This document shows, piece by piece, positions 23,023 through 31,620 of a stretch of 64,000 nucleotides of DNA. Every line of letters starts with the position of its first letter. The first letter of the stretch is position 1. The position numbers and the translations under genes were made by a program. The stretch is from JAITWN01 sp050486285 (lineage in GTDB: Bacteria; Pseudomonadota; Gammaproteobacteria; SZUA-140): positions 1-64,000 of the forward strand of contig JBJHCZ010000008.1 of assembly GCA_050486285.1 (NCBI GenBank), written 5' to 3'. The notes under the pieces are model-generated. The model was not told where the DNA came from, ran no database searches, and saw nothing but the letters and a program-made list of their open reading frames with translations.

Positions 23023-25983
23023 TCAGAGTCGGAAGACCTCGAGCCCGAGATCGCCGCGGGCCGCGAGGCGGTCGGGACTGGTGATGACGGCGACGTTGGC
23101 CTGCGCCGGCGTCAGATAGCGCTCGCCGACGCGCCGGAGGTCGTCGAGCGATACCTCGAGGATGTGCTGGCGATGACGCCGGCGCTGTTCCGGCGTGCGA
23201 CCGTAGAGGCCGTGATGGAACGCGCTCTTCGCCTCGCCGGCCGGGGAACCGGGCTTGTCGATGCCGCCGATGACGCCGAGGATCGCCTCCTCGAGCTGGC
23301 GAGGTTCGTGGCGGCGGGACAGCAGCCAGTCGATCGCGGCGTCGAAATCGGCCAGCGTCTCCTCGAGGCGCGGGTCACGATACGAATAGAATCGGAAGCC
23401 CGCGATGTCGGCGTCATGGCCGGCGCCGCCGCCGTAGGCGCCGCCCTTCTCGCGGATCGCGCGGTGCAGGAAGCCGTTGCGCAGGAAGGCGCCGAGCACG
23501 TCGAGCGCCGGCGCGTCCTCATGCTCGGCCGCGACTGTCGGGTAGACCTTGGCGCAGAAATTGACCTGGGTGCTGGTGACCCACAACTGGCGCACCTGCT
23601 CGCGGACCGGCTCGCGGCGGAACAGCGCGAGATCGTCCGCGACCGTCACCGCGCTGTCGCGCCAGGCCCGTTCGATATCGGCGAGCAGCGCGTCGCGGCG
23701 TTCGCCCTCGGCGACCAGCAGGAACTGGCGCGGCGCAGCGAGGATGCGCTCGTGGATCTCGCGCAGCGTCGCGGCGAAGGCCTCGAGGCGGGCCGGGTCC
23801 TTCAGGCCGTCATCGAAGGCCTTCAGCGCGCGGATGCCGGCGAGCCCGCGCAGGCGATGACTGATCGCGGCGGCCGGGCTGAGCCCGCTCGCCGCGGCGG
23901 ACATCGCCAGCGCATGGCCGTGGCCGGTGACGCTCTGTTCCATGCGCGCGCGCTCCTGCGACACGATCTCGCGCAGCCGGCTCAGTTCATCGAAGCGCAC
24001 CGTCGCCAGCGTCTGTTCCATCAGCCGCGAAAACTCGGCGTGCTCGCTGGCGAGCGCCTTGCCGGACAGCACGAAGTGCGCGCGCACGTCCTGCACGTCG
24101 TCGACGCGGCCGCGCATGCTGGTATAGGCGCTGATACCGCCGCTGACCCGGTCCTGCCAGGTCTGCGTCTTCAGATAGTCGCGGCCGCCGCAGCCGACCT
24201 CGGGCAACAGCCGCGTGTAGTGCGGCAGGCAGTCGAGCAGCGGCTCGTCGAGCGCGGGCAGTTCGGCGACGATCTGCTGGTAGACGAGGCCGTTGGTGCC
24301 CTGGGCGAAGAAGGTCAGCGGCCGGCCGAGCAATTCGCGGCGCTCGCCGGTCGGGATCGGCATCTCGGCCGGGACGTCGTCGAGGCCGACCTTCGGCAGG
24401 ATCTCCGGGTCGTCCTGCTGGTGCTGGCGTTCCTCGAGCCGCTCGGCGCGCTCGACCAGCGCCTGTTTCTGCGCGTCGTCGAGCGCGGCCCGGATCGCCG
24501 CCAGCCGTTCGGCCTCGGCGGCGGCGCGGCGGCGGGCCAGCTCCGGATCGGGTGTCATCGTCAGGCGCACGCGATGCGGGTTGTCGAGCAGCAGTTCGCG
24601 CACCAGGCGCGGCACGAAATCGGGGTCGCGGACCGCCTCGCGCAGGCGTTCGAGCACCGGGTCGAGGTTCAGCGCCGCGACCGGGTCGCCGCGGTGGATC
24701 GCGGTCGGCAATGCGCCGAGGATCAGTTGCAGGCCGTAGGGATAGCTGTCGCCGCCGATCTCGCGGCGGTGCAGTTCGAGCTGGTGCAGCGCGGCGTCGA
24801 CCATCTCCTGCGGCACGCCGTGTTCGGCGATGCCTTCGAGCACGTCGAGGATCAGGCGCTCGAGCGCCTCGGCGTGTTCGGGGCGGCTGCCCTCGAGGCC
24901 GCAGACGAAGGCGATCTCGCGGTTCGAGTCCTCGAGCCCGCACAGCGGCGACGGCGCGCTGCCGAGGTCCGTGGTCTCGAGCGCATGCATCAGCGGCGAG
25001 GCGCTGTTGTCGAGCAGGATGCCGGACAGCAGGTGCGCCTTCAGCAGGGCCTCGAGTTCAGTGCTGTGTCCGAGCAGCCAGCCGAGCACGATATGGGTCT
25101 TGTCGCCGGCCTCGTCGCCGTCGAGGGCGTAGCTCGTCTCGGCGCTGACCGGCGCCGCGAGCCGCTGCTCGTCGTTGGCGGCGATGACCGTGTCCTGGCG
25201 CTCGAAGCGCGCCAGCGCGCGTTCCTCGAAGCGCTGCTGGTGGCGATGCGCCGGCAGGTTGCCGAAGGTCATGAAGACCGCGTTCGACGGGTGATAGTGC
25301 GAGCGGTAGAACGCGACGAGGTCCCCGTAGCGCAGGTCCGGGATGCGCTCCGGATCGCCGCCGCTGTTGTAGTGATAGGTCGAGGTCGGGTAGAGGCGCT
25401 CGCACAGCGCGTGCCACAAGGTGTTGACCGGCGAACTCATCGCGCCCTTCATCTCGTTGTAGACGACGCCCTTGTAGACCAGCGGACTGTCGGGATTCGC
25501 CGGGTCGTCGAACTCGACGCGGTGGCCCTCCTGGGCGAAGTCGAGTTCATCGAGGCGGGCGAAGAACGCGGCGTCGAGATAGACGTCCATCAGGTTATAG
25601 AAGTCCTTCTCGTTCTGGCTCGCAAACGGGTAGGCGGTCCAGTCGCTGCTGGTGAACGCGTTCATGAACGTGTTCAGCGAGCGCCGGATCATCATGAAGA
25701 ACGGGTCGCGCACCGGGTAGCGCTCGCTGCCGCACAGCGCGGTGTGCTCGAGGATGTGGGCGACGCCGGTCGAGTCCATCGGCACGGTGCGGAATGCGAC
25801 CAGGAACACGTTCTCCGGGTGTTCGCTCGCGAGGTGGAAGTGCCAGGCGCCGGTGCCGGGGTGGCGGTACTCCTCGACGGTCAGGTTCAGGGAGGTGATG
25901 CGCTCGCTGCGCACCCATTCGAAGCCGCCGCCGGTCTTCGGGGCGGCCGCGGGGGCGGCGCGCTCGCTGTTGGCAATCGTCAT
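23023..25983 (-). CDS. M16C-family zinc metallopeptidase (PreP/Cym1-like)
   Basis: The 986-residue size and layout match presequence-protease-type M16C enzymes, which form a closed chamber that degrades peptides. The inverted zinc motif HILEH lies at 76-80, and the distal glutamate is in GVVYNEMKGAMSSP. The substrate-site pair is towards the C-terminus (EKGGAYGGGAGHD; FYSYRDPRLEETL). There is no signal peptide, so it is probably cytoplasmic. The N-terminal ATG is supported by the conserved start of homology near residue 22. The gene is preceded by a GGGGTCGGA hairpin that separates it from the third HDOD gene. Confidence 0.93.
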   Translation of the reverse strand: MTIANSERAAPAAAPKTGGGFEWVRSERITSLNLTVEEYRHPGTGAWHFHLASEHPENVFLVAFRTVPMDSTGVAHILEHTALCGSERYPVRDPFFMMIRRSLNTFMNAFTSSDWTAYPFASQNEKDFYNLMDVYLDAAFFARLDELDFAQEGHRVEFDDPANPDSPLVYKGVVYNEMKGAMSSPVNTLWHALCERLYPTSTYHYNSGGDPERIPDLRYGDLVAFYRSHYHPSNAVFMTFGNLPAHRHQQRFEERALARFERQDTVIAANDEQRLAAPVSAETSYALDGDEAGDKTHIVLGWLLGHSTELEALLKAHLLSGILLDNSASPLMHALETTDLGSAPSPLCGLEDSNREIAFVCGLEGSRPEHAEALERLILDVLEGIAEHGVPQEMVDAALHQLELHRREIGGDSYPYGLQLILGALPTAIHRGDPVAALNLDPVLERLREAVRDPDFVPRLVRELLLDNPHRVRLTMTPDPELARRRAAAEAERLAAIRAALDDAQKQALVERAERLEERQHQQDDPEILPKVGLDDVPAEMPIPTGERRELLGRPLTFFAQGTNGLVYQQIVAELPALDEPLLDCLPHYTRLLPEVGCGGRDYLKTQTWQDRVSGGISAYTSMRGRVDDVQDVRAHFVLSGKALASEHAEFSRLMEQTLATVRFDELSRLREIVSQERARMEQSVTGHGHALAMSAAASGLSPAAAISHRLRGLAGIRALKAFDDGLKDPARLEAFAATLREIHERILAAPRQFLLVAEGERRDALLADIERAWRDSAVTVADDLALFRREPVREQVRQLWVTSTQVNFCAKVYPTVAAEHEDAPALDVLGAFLRNGFLHRAIREKGGAYGGGAGHDADIAGFRFYSYRDPRLEETLADFDAAIDWLLSRRHEPRQLEEAILGVIGGIDKPGSPAGEAKSAFHHGLYGRTPEQRRRHRQHILEVSLDDLRRVGERYLTPAQANVAVITSPDRLAARGDLGLEVFRL

Positions 25984-26074
25984 GCGCGGTGATCGTCCTG
26001 CTGGTGATGATCCGGGGATATGGCTGATATCTTACGGATTCGGGCCGGATTTGGCCAATGCGGGGAGGGTATTC

Positions 26075-26103
26075 GGGGTCGGATCCCGAAGGGCTCCGAC
26101 CCC
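26075..26103. terminator. Hairpin terminator downstream of the third HDOD gene
   Basis: GGGGTCGGA (26075-26083) pairs with TCCGACCCC (26095-26103), and the inner CCC/GGG extends the stem across one mismatch. It lies just past the HDOD stop on the minus strand and upstream of the M16 gene. Its outer sequence resembles the GGGGTC repeats elsewhere in the window. Confidence 0.7.
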
Positions 26104-26122
26104 GGGCGGGATCAGGGGCGGG

Positions 26123-27073
26123 TCAGGCGCTGAACAGGTTGACCGCGTCGCGGTACTGCTCGCGGGTGTCTTCGATGATATCGGTCAGGCGTGCCGGGTC
26201 GGCATCGAGGCCGGTGATGCGCCAGGCCTCGTGGTCGATGAACAGGTCCGGCGTCGGCATTGCATAGAACGCCCCTTGCTCGGAGCGGTTGGCGAGGCCG
26301 TCGGCGATATGGACCAGCGAGGCCTCGAGCCGCGCCTCGTCCGCCGAGGTCGGGTCATGATGGCAGCGCACCGCCTCGTGCAGCAGCTTCGGCAGCTGCC
26401 AGCGCGCCAGCAGCATGCCGGCGATATCGGCGTGGGTGAAGCCGAATTCCTTCTGCTCGAGGTGCTGGAGGATGGTCTCGTTGCCCTGCGCCGCCAGCAA
26501 CAGGTTCTTCATGCGGTCGGGGGCGCGGTGATACATGACCAGGCTGCCGATATCGTGCAGGATGCCGGCGACGAACAGGCGCTCGGGGTGCAGGACCTTG
26601 CACTGGCGCGCGAGTTCGCGGGCAAGGATGCCGCAGGACACGCTGTGACGCCAGAAGGTGTCGATGTTGACGATGAAGTTCGGGATGCGCGAGAACGAGG
26701 TGATCGCCGAGACCGTGACGACGAGATTGTAGAGCTCGCTGACCCCGATCACGGTGACCGCCCGCGATACCGTGTCGATGCGATGCGGGAAGCCGTAGAA
26801 CGAGCTGTTGACGATACGCAGCAGGCGCGCGGTCAGGCTCGGGTCGCGGCTGATGACGCTGCCGAGCGACTGCGCCGAGGCCTGGTTGGTCTCCATCAGC
26901 TCGAAGATCTTGATGCAGATGTCCGGCGGCGAGACCAGGCTGGCGCTGTCCTTCAGCCACAGCTCCGCGGTCTCCATCGGCTCCGGCCGCCCGTCCCGCG
27001 GCAGGGCATTCGAATTTTCGTTTGTGGCTTCGTTCTTCATGACCCTGGTTCTCGCTCTGGATTCCCCAGCCAT
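26123..27073 (-). CDS. HDOD-domain protein (third, intact HD-like residues)
   Basis: The 316-residue protein resembles the one at 15044-15934 along its length (SLTARLLRIVNSSFYGFPHRIDTVSRAV compared with GLTARLLRLANSALYGFPGKIDTITRAV). It keeps FWRHS, the HD pair in ILHDIGSLVM, CHHDP and the later Asp in HIADGLANR, so of the three HDOD proteins it is the best candidate for metal binding. The start could also be at the ATG for MKNEATNEN, 33 nt downstream; neither has a strong ribosome site. It is monocistronic. Confidence 0.87.
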   Translation of the reverse strand: MAGESRARTRVMKNEATNENSNALPRDGRPEPMETAELWLKDSASLVSPPDICIKIFELMETNQASAQSLGSVISRDPSLTARLLRIVNSSFYGFPHRIDTVSRAVTVIGVSELYNLVVTVSAITSFSRIPNFIVNIDTFWRHSVSCGILARELARQCKVLHPERLFVAGILHDIGSLVMYHRAPDRMKNLLLAAQGNETILQHLEQKEFGFTHADIAGMLLARWQLPKLLHEAVRCHHDPTSADEARLEASLVHIADGLANRSEQGAFYAMPTPDLFIDHEAWRITGLDADPARLTDIIEDTREQYRDAVNLFSA

Positions 27074-27232
27074 TATTAGCGTTCACCCCCGCCAAATCAT
27101 GAGTTTCGGGGTCGGACCACGAAAATGCGGATTTTAAAGACAAATAGGAACAAAAGACGGCTTATTCGTGTAAGATAGCGACACTAAATCGGATTTTCCG
27201 CCACTCGCAGGCGATTTTCGGGGTCATTTTCG

Positions 27233-27421
27233 ATGGCGTTATGGGAGCAACTCCTGGTCGGCATGCTCGTCGTGCTGCTGTTGCTGTGGTACCGCCCCGG
27301 CATCCGGGCGGCGCTGAAGCAGAGCCGTGACGCGAAGGAGCGGGACTGGCATGGCGTGCTGTTCCCGATCGGGCTGGTCGTCCTGTTCGTGCTGATGCTG
27401 ATCGTGTTCATCCGCGGCTGA
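27233..27421 (+). CDS. Small two-span membrane protein (62 aa)
   Basis: The product MALWEQLLVGMLVVLLLLWYRPGI has a first transmembrane helix, a short basic loop (KQSRDAKERDWHG), and a second helix (IGLVVLFVLMLIVFI). A TAAGAT -10-like box lies about 60 nt upstream. Similar small proteins occur in gammaproteobacteria but I know of no function. It is 88 nt upstream of the L,D-transpeptidase on the same strand. Confidence 0.65.
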   Translation: MALWEQLLVGMLVVLLLLWYRPGIRAALKQSRDAKERDWHGVLFPIGLVVLFVLMLIVFIRG

Positions 27422-27509
27422 GGGGCGCGTCCGCCCCTCGCCCGCGTCCTCACTTGGCCGCGCGACCGCCTGTGCTAACATCGACCCGGATGCAGGGAGA
27501 GACGCGCGA

Positions 27510-28712
27510 ATGAGAGGATTCTGGCTGGCCGGGCTGCTTGCCCTGGCGCTGGCGAGCGCGGCGGCCAAGGCGGCGACCTATCCGTTGCCCCCTGCGGGCA
27601 GCGACCTCGTCGGCGAGATCTCGACGGTGCAGGTCCGCGACGGCGAGACCCTGATCGACATCGCCCGCGAGCAGGGCCTCGGCTACAACGAGGTCGTCGC
27701 CGCGAACCCCGGCCTCGACCCGTGGCTGCCGCCGGTCGGCGCCGAGGTCGTCCTGCCGACCCGCTATATCCTGCCGAGCGCCCCGCGCGATGGCATCATC
27801 ATCAATCTCGCCGAGATGCGCCTGTATTTCTATCCGAAACCGGCGCCGGGCGAGGACGCGGTCGTCATGACCTTCCCGATCGGCATCGGCCAGGAGGGCT
27901 GGTCGACCCCGCTCGGCATCACGAAGGTCATCGACAAGGTCGAAAACCCGACCTGGACGGTGCCGCAATCGATCCGTCGCGCCCACGCCGAGGCCGGCCG
28001 CCCGCTGCCGGCGGTGGTGCCGCCGGGCCCCGACAACCCGCTCGGCAAGCACGCGATGCGGCTCGGCTGGACCAGCTATCTGATCCACGGCACCAACAAG
28101 TCCTTCGGTGTCGGCATGCGCGTCAGCCACGGCTGCATTCGCATGTATCCCGAGGACATCGAGGCCCTGTTCAATCGCGTGCCGCTGTCGACGCCGGTGT
28201 GGATCATCGATCAGCCCTACAAGCTCGGTCGCGACAACGGCCGCCTCTACATGGAGGCGCACGCCCCGGTCGAGGACCCCGATCGTCCGCCGGCGGACAA
28301 CTTCCCGACCATCCTCGCCGCGATCGAGGCAGTGACGAATGCCGAGGCGCTGGAGCAGGTCCGCCAGCGCGCGGCGCGCATCGCCGGCGGCATGACCGGC
28401 ACCCCGGAGGCAGTCGCCGAGGTGCGCCCCCCGAGACCCGACGACTTCGCCGCCGGCGGCTGGATGGTGCAGCTCGGCGCGTTTTCGAACAAGGGCAATG
28501 CCTCGCGACTCGCCGACCAGCTCGCGGTCCTCGGCGCGCCGGTCATCGTGCAGGCGCGCGTCAACGACGGCTACTGTCACGTCCTGGTCGGCCCGTTCAG
28601 CGACGAGGCGATGGCGCGCGATGCGATGGATGAGTTGCGGGAGTCGACCGGCCATGTCGGCAGGCTGATACCCGCCGACCGTTACGGCCTGCTGTCGGAC
28701 TGCGTACTGTAG
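27510..28712 (+). CDS. L,D-transpeptidase with LysM and SPOR domains
   Basis: The 400-residue periplasmic enzyme has a signal peptide to about residue 21, a LysM-like module (VQVRDGETLIDIAREQGLGY, 39-58), a YkuD catalytic domain with HGTNKSFG and the active-site Cys209 in SHGCIRMYPEDIE, and a C-terminal SPOR domain from about residue 315 (GGWMVQLGAFSNKGNASRLA). ErfK/YbiS-type LysM enzymes anchor Braun-type lipoprotein to peptidoglycan; a SPOR module on the same chain is unusual and suggests septal targeting. An OprI-like lipoprotein gene converges immediately downstream across a hairpin. Confidence 0.9.
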   Translation: MRGFWLAGLLALALASAAAKAATYPLPPAGSDLVGEISTVQVRDGETLIDIAREQGLGYNEVVAANPGLDPWLPPVGAEVVLPTRYILPSAPRDGIIINLAEMRLYFYPKPAPGEDAVVMTFPIGIGQEGWSTPLGITKVIDKVENPTWTVPQSIRRAHAEAGRPLPAVVPPGPDNPLGKHAMRLGWTSYLIHGTNKSFGVGMRVSHGCIRMYPEDIEALFNRVPLSTPVWIIDQPYKLGRDNGRLYMEAHAPVEDPDRPPADNFPTILAAIEAVTNAEALEQVRQRAARIAGGMTGTPEAVAEVRPPRPDDFAAGGWMVQLGAFSNKGNASRLADQLAVLGAPVIVQARVNDGYCHVLVGPFSDEAMARDAMDELRESTGHVGRLIPADRYGLLSDCVL

Positions 28713-28715
28713 GGA

Positions 28716-28748
28716 GGCGGGGTCAGGCCCGAAGGACCTGACCCCGCC
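28716..28748. terminator. Hairpin terminator between convergent genes
   Basis: GGCGGGGTCAGG (28716-28727) and CCTGACCCCGCC (28737-28748) are exact reverse complements with a nine-base loop. They lie between the stops of the L,D-transpeptidase and the lipoprotein, so the hairpin can serve both. The core GGGGTCAG links it to the dispersed repeat family. Confidence 0.8.
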
Positions 28749-28757
28749 GGAATCGTC

Positions 28758-29081
28758 TTACTTGGACATCGCCCGCTGGAACATGCGCTCGGCCTTCTCC
28801 TCGGCGCGGGCAGCGGCTTCCTTCGCAGCTGCGGCGTCGGCCTTGGCCTGGTTCGCGTTGTTATTCGCGTCCTGGGCGGTGGACATCGCGCGATCGGCGG
28901 TGCTGCGCGCCTGGCGCGCGGTATCGAGCGCCTCCTGCGCCATTCGCTTCGCCTCATCCGCCGTCGTCTGCGCGGCGGCGGCCTCATCGGAGATACGCTG
29001 GATCTCGGATGTGCTTGCGCAGCCACCGAGCAGCAGCGCCGCGAATGCCAGCGCCGAAACGGTCTTGACGGTCCTGTTCAT
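28758..29081 (-). CDS. OprI/Lpp-like alanine-zipper outer-membrane lipoprotein
   Basis: The 107-residue protein has a lipobox LLLGGC with lipidated Cys21. An unbroken Ala-rich heptad helix follows (ADEAKRMAQEALDTARQARSTADRAM), typical of the trimeric Lpp/OprI rod. The C-terminal residue is lysine (RAMSK), the residue that Braun lipoprotein uses for covalent attachment to diaminopimelate. It is longer than Lpp (78 with its signal). The ribosome site AAGGAGG is strong, suggesting high expression. The convergent neighbour is an ErfK-type L,D-transpeptidase that could perform the attachment. Confidence 0.88.
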   Translation of the reverse strand: MNRTVKTVSALAFAALLLGGCASTSEIQRISDEAAAAQTTADEAKRMAQEALDTARQARSTADRAMSTAQDANNNANQAKADAAAAKEAAARAEEKAERMFQRAMSK

Positions 29082-29158
29082 GCGATCAACCTCCTTGCTG
29101 TTGCGTTATTGATTCTGGCTTCAAAGGTAATCAAAGGTAATCGATAACGATGACAATG

Positions 29159-29572
29159 TCACTTCGGTTCCGTCCCGGCGTTTTCCGGCGCGAAGTCGAG
29201 TGAGGCGGAATTGATACAATAGCGCAGCCCGGTCGGTCGCGGCCCGTTGTTGAAGAGATGGCCGAGATGGGCCTCGCAGGCGGCGCAGCGAACCTCGACG
29301 CGGCGCATGCCGTGACTGATATCGGGCAGGGTTGCGAGTGCGCCGTCGCCGATCGGGCTGTGAAAGCTCGGCCAGCCGCTGCCGGAGTCGTACTTGTGCG
29401 CTGACGAGAACAGCGGCGCGCCGCAACAGACGCACAGATAGCGGCCCTGCGCCTTGTTGTCCAGCCAGACGCCCGTGAATGGCGGTTCTGTCCCGCCCTC
29501 GCGCGCGATGCGGTACTGATCGGGCGAGAGTCGGGTCTTCCACTCAGCGTCGGATATCGGGATCCTGCTCAT
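29159..29572 (-). CDS. msrB: Peptide-methionine (R)-S-oxide reductase MsrB
   Basis: MsrB reduces R-methionine sulfoxide in proteins. The 137-residue product has the zinc cysteines of CVCC (Cys47 and Cys50) and CAAC (Cys96 and Cys99), the signature GSGWPSF, HLGHLF, and the catalytic Cys119 in LRYCINSAS. It has no signal peptide, so it is cytoplasmic. It diverges from mlaA. Confidence 0.95.
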   Translation of the reverse strand: MSRIPISDAEWKTRLSPDQYRIAREGGTEPPFTGVWLDNKAQGRYLCVCCGAPLFSSAHKYDSGSGWPSFHSPIGDGALATLPDISHGMRRVEVRCAACEAHLGHLFNNGPRPTGLRYCINSASLDFAPENAGTEPK

Positions 29573-29722
29573 GCAGCCGCTACAGTGTTCAATGCCTGGT
29601 TTCGATTATACCGAACGGATGTCGCGCCGCCAGTATCGCGACTGTCGCCGATTGCAGGCCCCGGGTTTGACGCGACCTCTGCCCGAATGCAGAATAGCCC
29701 GGGTTTACCGGTCCGAACGAGC

Positions 29723-30454
29723 GTGAAACGTCGCCTTCAGCTGCTCATCGTCCTTGGCCTCTTCGTCGCCTGTCCGCTGCTCGCGCAGCCGCAGGATTTC
29801 GATGACGATTTTGACGACTGGGACGATGACTGGGATGACGACATCATCCTCATCGCCGATCCGCTCGAGCCGTTCAACCGCGCGATGTTCGCGTTCAATG
29901 ACCGTCTGTATTTCTACGTGATGAAGCCGGTCGCGCGCGCCTATCGCGTCGTGCCCGTCCCGGTGCGCACCTCGACGCGCAATTTCTTCGATAACCTGAG
30001 GGCGCCGGTCAGGATTGCGAATTCGCTGTTCCAGCTCAAGCTCGTCGATGCCGGCAACGAGCTGCTGCGCTTCGGCTTCAACAGCACGATCGGTATCGGC
30101 GGCCTGTTCGACCCGGCGCGCAAGTATCTCGATATCCGGGGGAATCGTGAGGATTTCGGCCAGACGCTTGGCCGCTACGGCGTCGGTCACGGCTTCTATC
30201 TGGTCGCGCCGGTCTTCGGCCCGACCAGCCTGCGCGACGGCATCGGCGGATTCGTCGACGGCTATTATCTCGATCCGCTGGTCTACATCGTCGACAACGA
30301 GTGGCAGTACATCGGCGCGATGACATTTGACGGCATCAACACGCTGTCGCTCGACCGCGATACCTATGAATCGATCAAGCGCGACGCCCTGGATCCCTAC
30401 GTATTCATCCGCGACGCCTACGCCCAGAGCCGCGCCGCGGCGGTCAAGCGCTGA
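29723..30454 (+). CDS. mlaA: Outer-membrane lipid-asymmetry protein MlaA (VacJ)
   Basis: MlaA removes phospholipids from the outer leaflet of the outer membrane and passes them to MlaC. I chose the GTG at 29723, which places the hydrophobic signal directly after KRR; an ATG at 29687 would add 12 residues. The signal ends LFVAC, an atypical lipobox with Phe at -3. A very acidic stretch follows (DFDDDFDDWDDDWDDD), then the MlaA core: DPLEPFNRAMFAFND, GLFDPARKYLDI, FGQTLGRYGVGHGFYLV and SDPY-like DPYVFIRDAY. The other mla genes are not in the window. Its stop abuts the convergent dsbB stop in TGATCA. Confidence 0.92.
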   Translation: MKRRLQLLIVLGLFVACPLLAQPQDFDDDFDDWDDDWDDDIILIADPLEPFNRAMFAFNDRLYFYVMKPVARAYRVVPVPVRTSTRNFFDNLRAPVRIANSLFQLKLVDAGNELLRFGFNSTIGIGGLFDPARKYLDIRGNREDFGQTLGRYGVGHGFYLVAPVFGPTSLRDGIGGFVDGYYLDPLVYIVDNEWQYIGAMTFDGINTLSLDRDTYESIKRDALDPYVFIRDAYAQSRAAAVKR

Positions 30455-30970
30455 TCAGAAGGGCGCGCGTTCGAAGCGGCGGAAGAACAGTAACAGCGAC
30501 ATCGCGGCAAAGCCGGCGAACGCGACCAGCGTCCAGCCCGGGATGCTGAGGCCGAGAAAGCTCCAGGCGACCTCGGCGCACTCACCCGAACCGCGCAGGA
30601 CCATCTCCAGTGCGCGCATCAACGGGAAATTCTCCAGCATGTAATCGAGACCGGGGCCGCAGGCAGGCACCTGGTCCTCAGGCAGGTTTTCCAGCCAGAC
30701 ATGACGACCCGCGATCGCGGCACCGATGCCCGCGGTCAGCAGCGCCAGCGTCGCATAGAGCCGCCGTCCGAACCGGCCGGGGTCGTGCAGTGCGCCGGCG
30801 AGAAAGATCACGCCGAGCGCGATCACCGCGACCCGCTGCAGGATGCACAGCGGACAGGGGTCGAGGTACATCACATACTGGAAATACAGCGCGATCGCGA
30901 TCAGCGCCGCGCAGGCCGTGAAGCCGCCGAGGAACAGCAGGCGAGGGGTAGACAGGGCAAGCCGGGGCAT
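30455..30970 (-). CDS. dsbB: Disulfide bond formation protein DsbB
   Basis: DsbB reoxidises periplasmic DsbA and passes electrons to quinone. The 171-residue product has four membrane helices, the first periplasmic pair Cys39 and Cys42 (DPCPLCILQR) and the second pair Cys104 (VPACGPG) and Cys131 (GSGECAEV). No dsbA is nearby. The stop codon is back to back with that of mlaA, with no intergenic base. Confidence 0.95.
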   Translation of the reverse strand: MPRLALSTPRLLFLGGFTACAALIAIALYFQYVMYLDPCPLCILQRVAVIALGVIFLAGALHDPGRFGRRLYATLALLTAGIGAAIAGRHVWLENLPEDQVPACGPGLDYMLENFPLMRALEMVLRGSGECAEVAWSFLGLSIPGWTLVAFAGFAAMSLLLFFRRFERAPF

Positions 30971-31001
30971 CGAGGGGGACCGCGTCCGCGCGAGAACGCG
31001 G

Positions 31002-31286
31002 TCAGGCCATCAGGTCGATCGCGCCGCCCGCCCGCACGCGCGTATCGAGCAGCACTGCGATCCGCCGCCGGCGCCGCTCCCGGCCGCGCCACACCGGCGC
31101 CGCGACCCCGGTTGAAACCGGCAACCGCGCGGACCGCGGCCAGCGAAGCGGATCAGGTCGGGCATTGGCATCGGCCGACGGATATTGCCGCACCGCCGCG
31201 GCCTGCGGGATCAGCCCGCGGCGCGCGCGCTGCGCCTGATGCTCGATGAGCCCGAAATCATCGCGTGGGGCACTAATGGAGTTCAT
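31002..31286 (-). CDS. Hypothetical Arg-rich small protein (94 aa)
   Basis: The product begins MNSISAPRDDFGLIEHQAQRARR and ends with a basic block followed by IAVLLDTRVRAGGAIDLMA. I do not recognise a domain. A TATAAT hexamer lies about 12 nt before the ATG, inside the end of the upstream gene, so it may have its own promoter. It lies 15 nt downstream of the 101-aa gene on the same strand. The reading frame is plausible but its composition is also compatible with a chance GC-rich frame. Confidence 0.45.
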   Translation of the reverse strand: MNSISAPRDDFGLIEHQAQRARRGLIPQAAAVRQYPSADANARPDPLRWPRSARLPVSTGVAAPVWRGRERRRRRIAVLLDTRVRAGGAIDLMA

Positions 31287-31301
31287 GTCGCTGATTATAC
31301 C

Positions 31302-31607
31302 TCAATCGTTCTCGCCGAGCTCCGCCTGCCAGCCCAGCGCCTTCGCCCGCGCGATCGCCTCGTCGTGGATCCGCTGATGGCTTTCGGCGAGGTCCGGCGG
31401 CAGCCGGCTCGCCATGTGGCCGTAGGGCTCCCATGCCTGCCACACCTGCTCGTACAGCTTCTGCATGCGTCCCGGCGTCCAGCCCCTGCAGGTCTCCTCG
31501 CGCGGCAGGATGCCGAATACCCAGGCATCGCGGATGATCGTACCGGCGGGCGTCATGCCGCCGAACTTGTCGTCGTCGATGCCGGCATAGGTGTGTGGTT
31601 CCGCCAC
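31302..31607 (-). CDS. Conserved hypothetical protein (101 aa) downstream of fpr
   Basis: The product has TYAGIDDDKFGGMTPAGTIIRDAWVFG, an ETCRGWTPGRMQKLYEQV segment, WEPYGHMASRLPP, and a helical end. It looks like a small soluble conserved protein of autotrophic gammaproteobacteria with no named domain that I know. It lies 13 nt downstream of fpr on the same strand and is probably cotranscribed, so a redox-related role is possible but unproven. Confidence 0.7.
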   Translation of the reverse strand: MAEPHTYAGIDDDKFGGMTPAGTIIRDAWVFGILPREETCRGWTPGRMQKLYEQVWQAWEPYGHMASRLPPDLAESHQRIHDEAIARAKALGWQAELGEND

Positions 31608-31620
31608 TCGATGTGCTCCG

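Noticed and set aside
23164..25992. 942-codon open frame opposite the M16 peptidase
   Set aside because: It is the antisense shadow of a well-conserved metallopeptidase gene, with biased composition and no domain.
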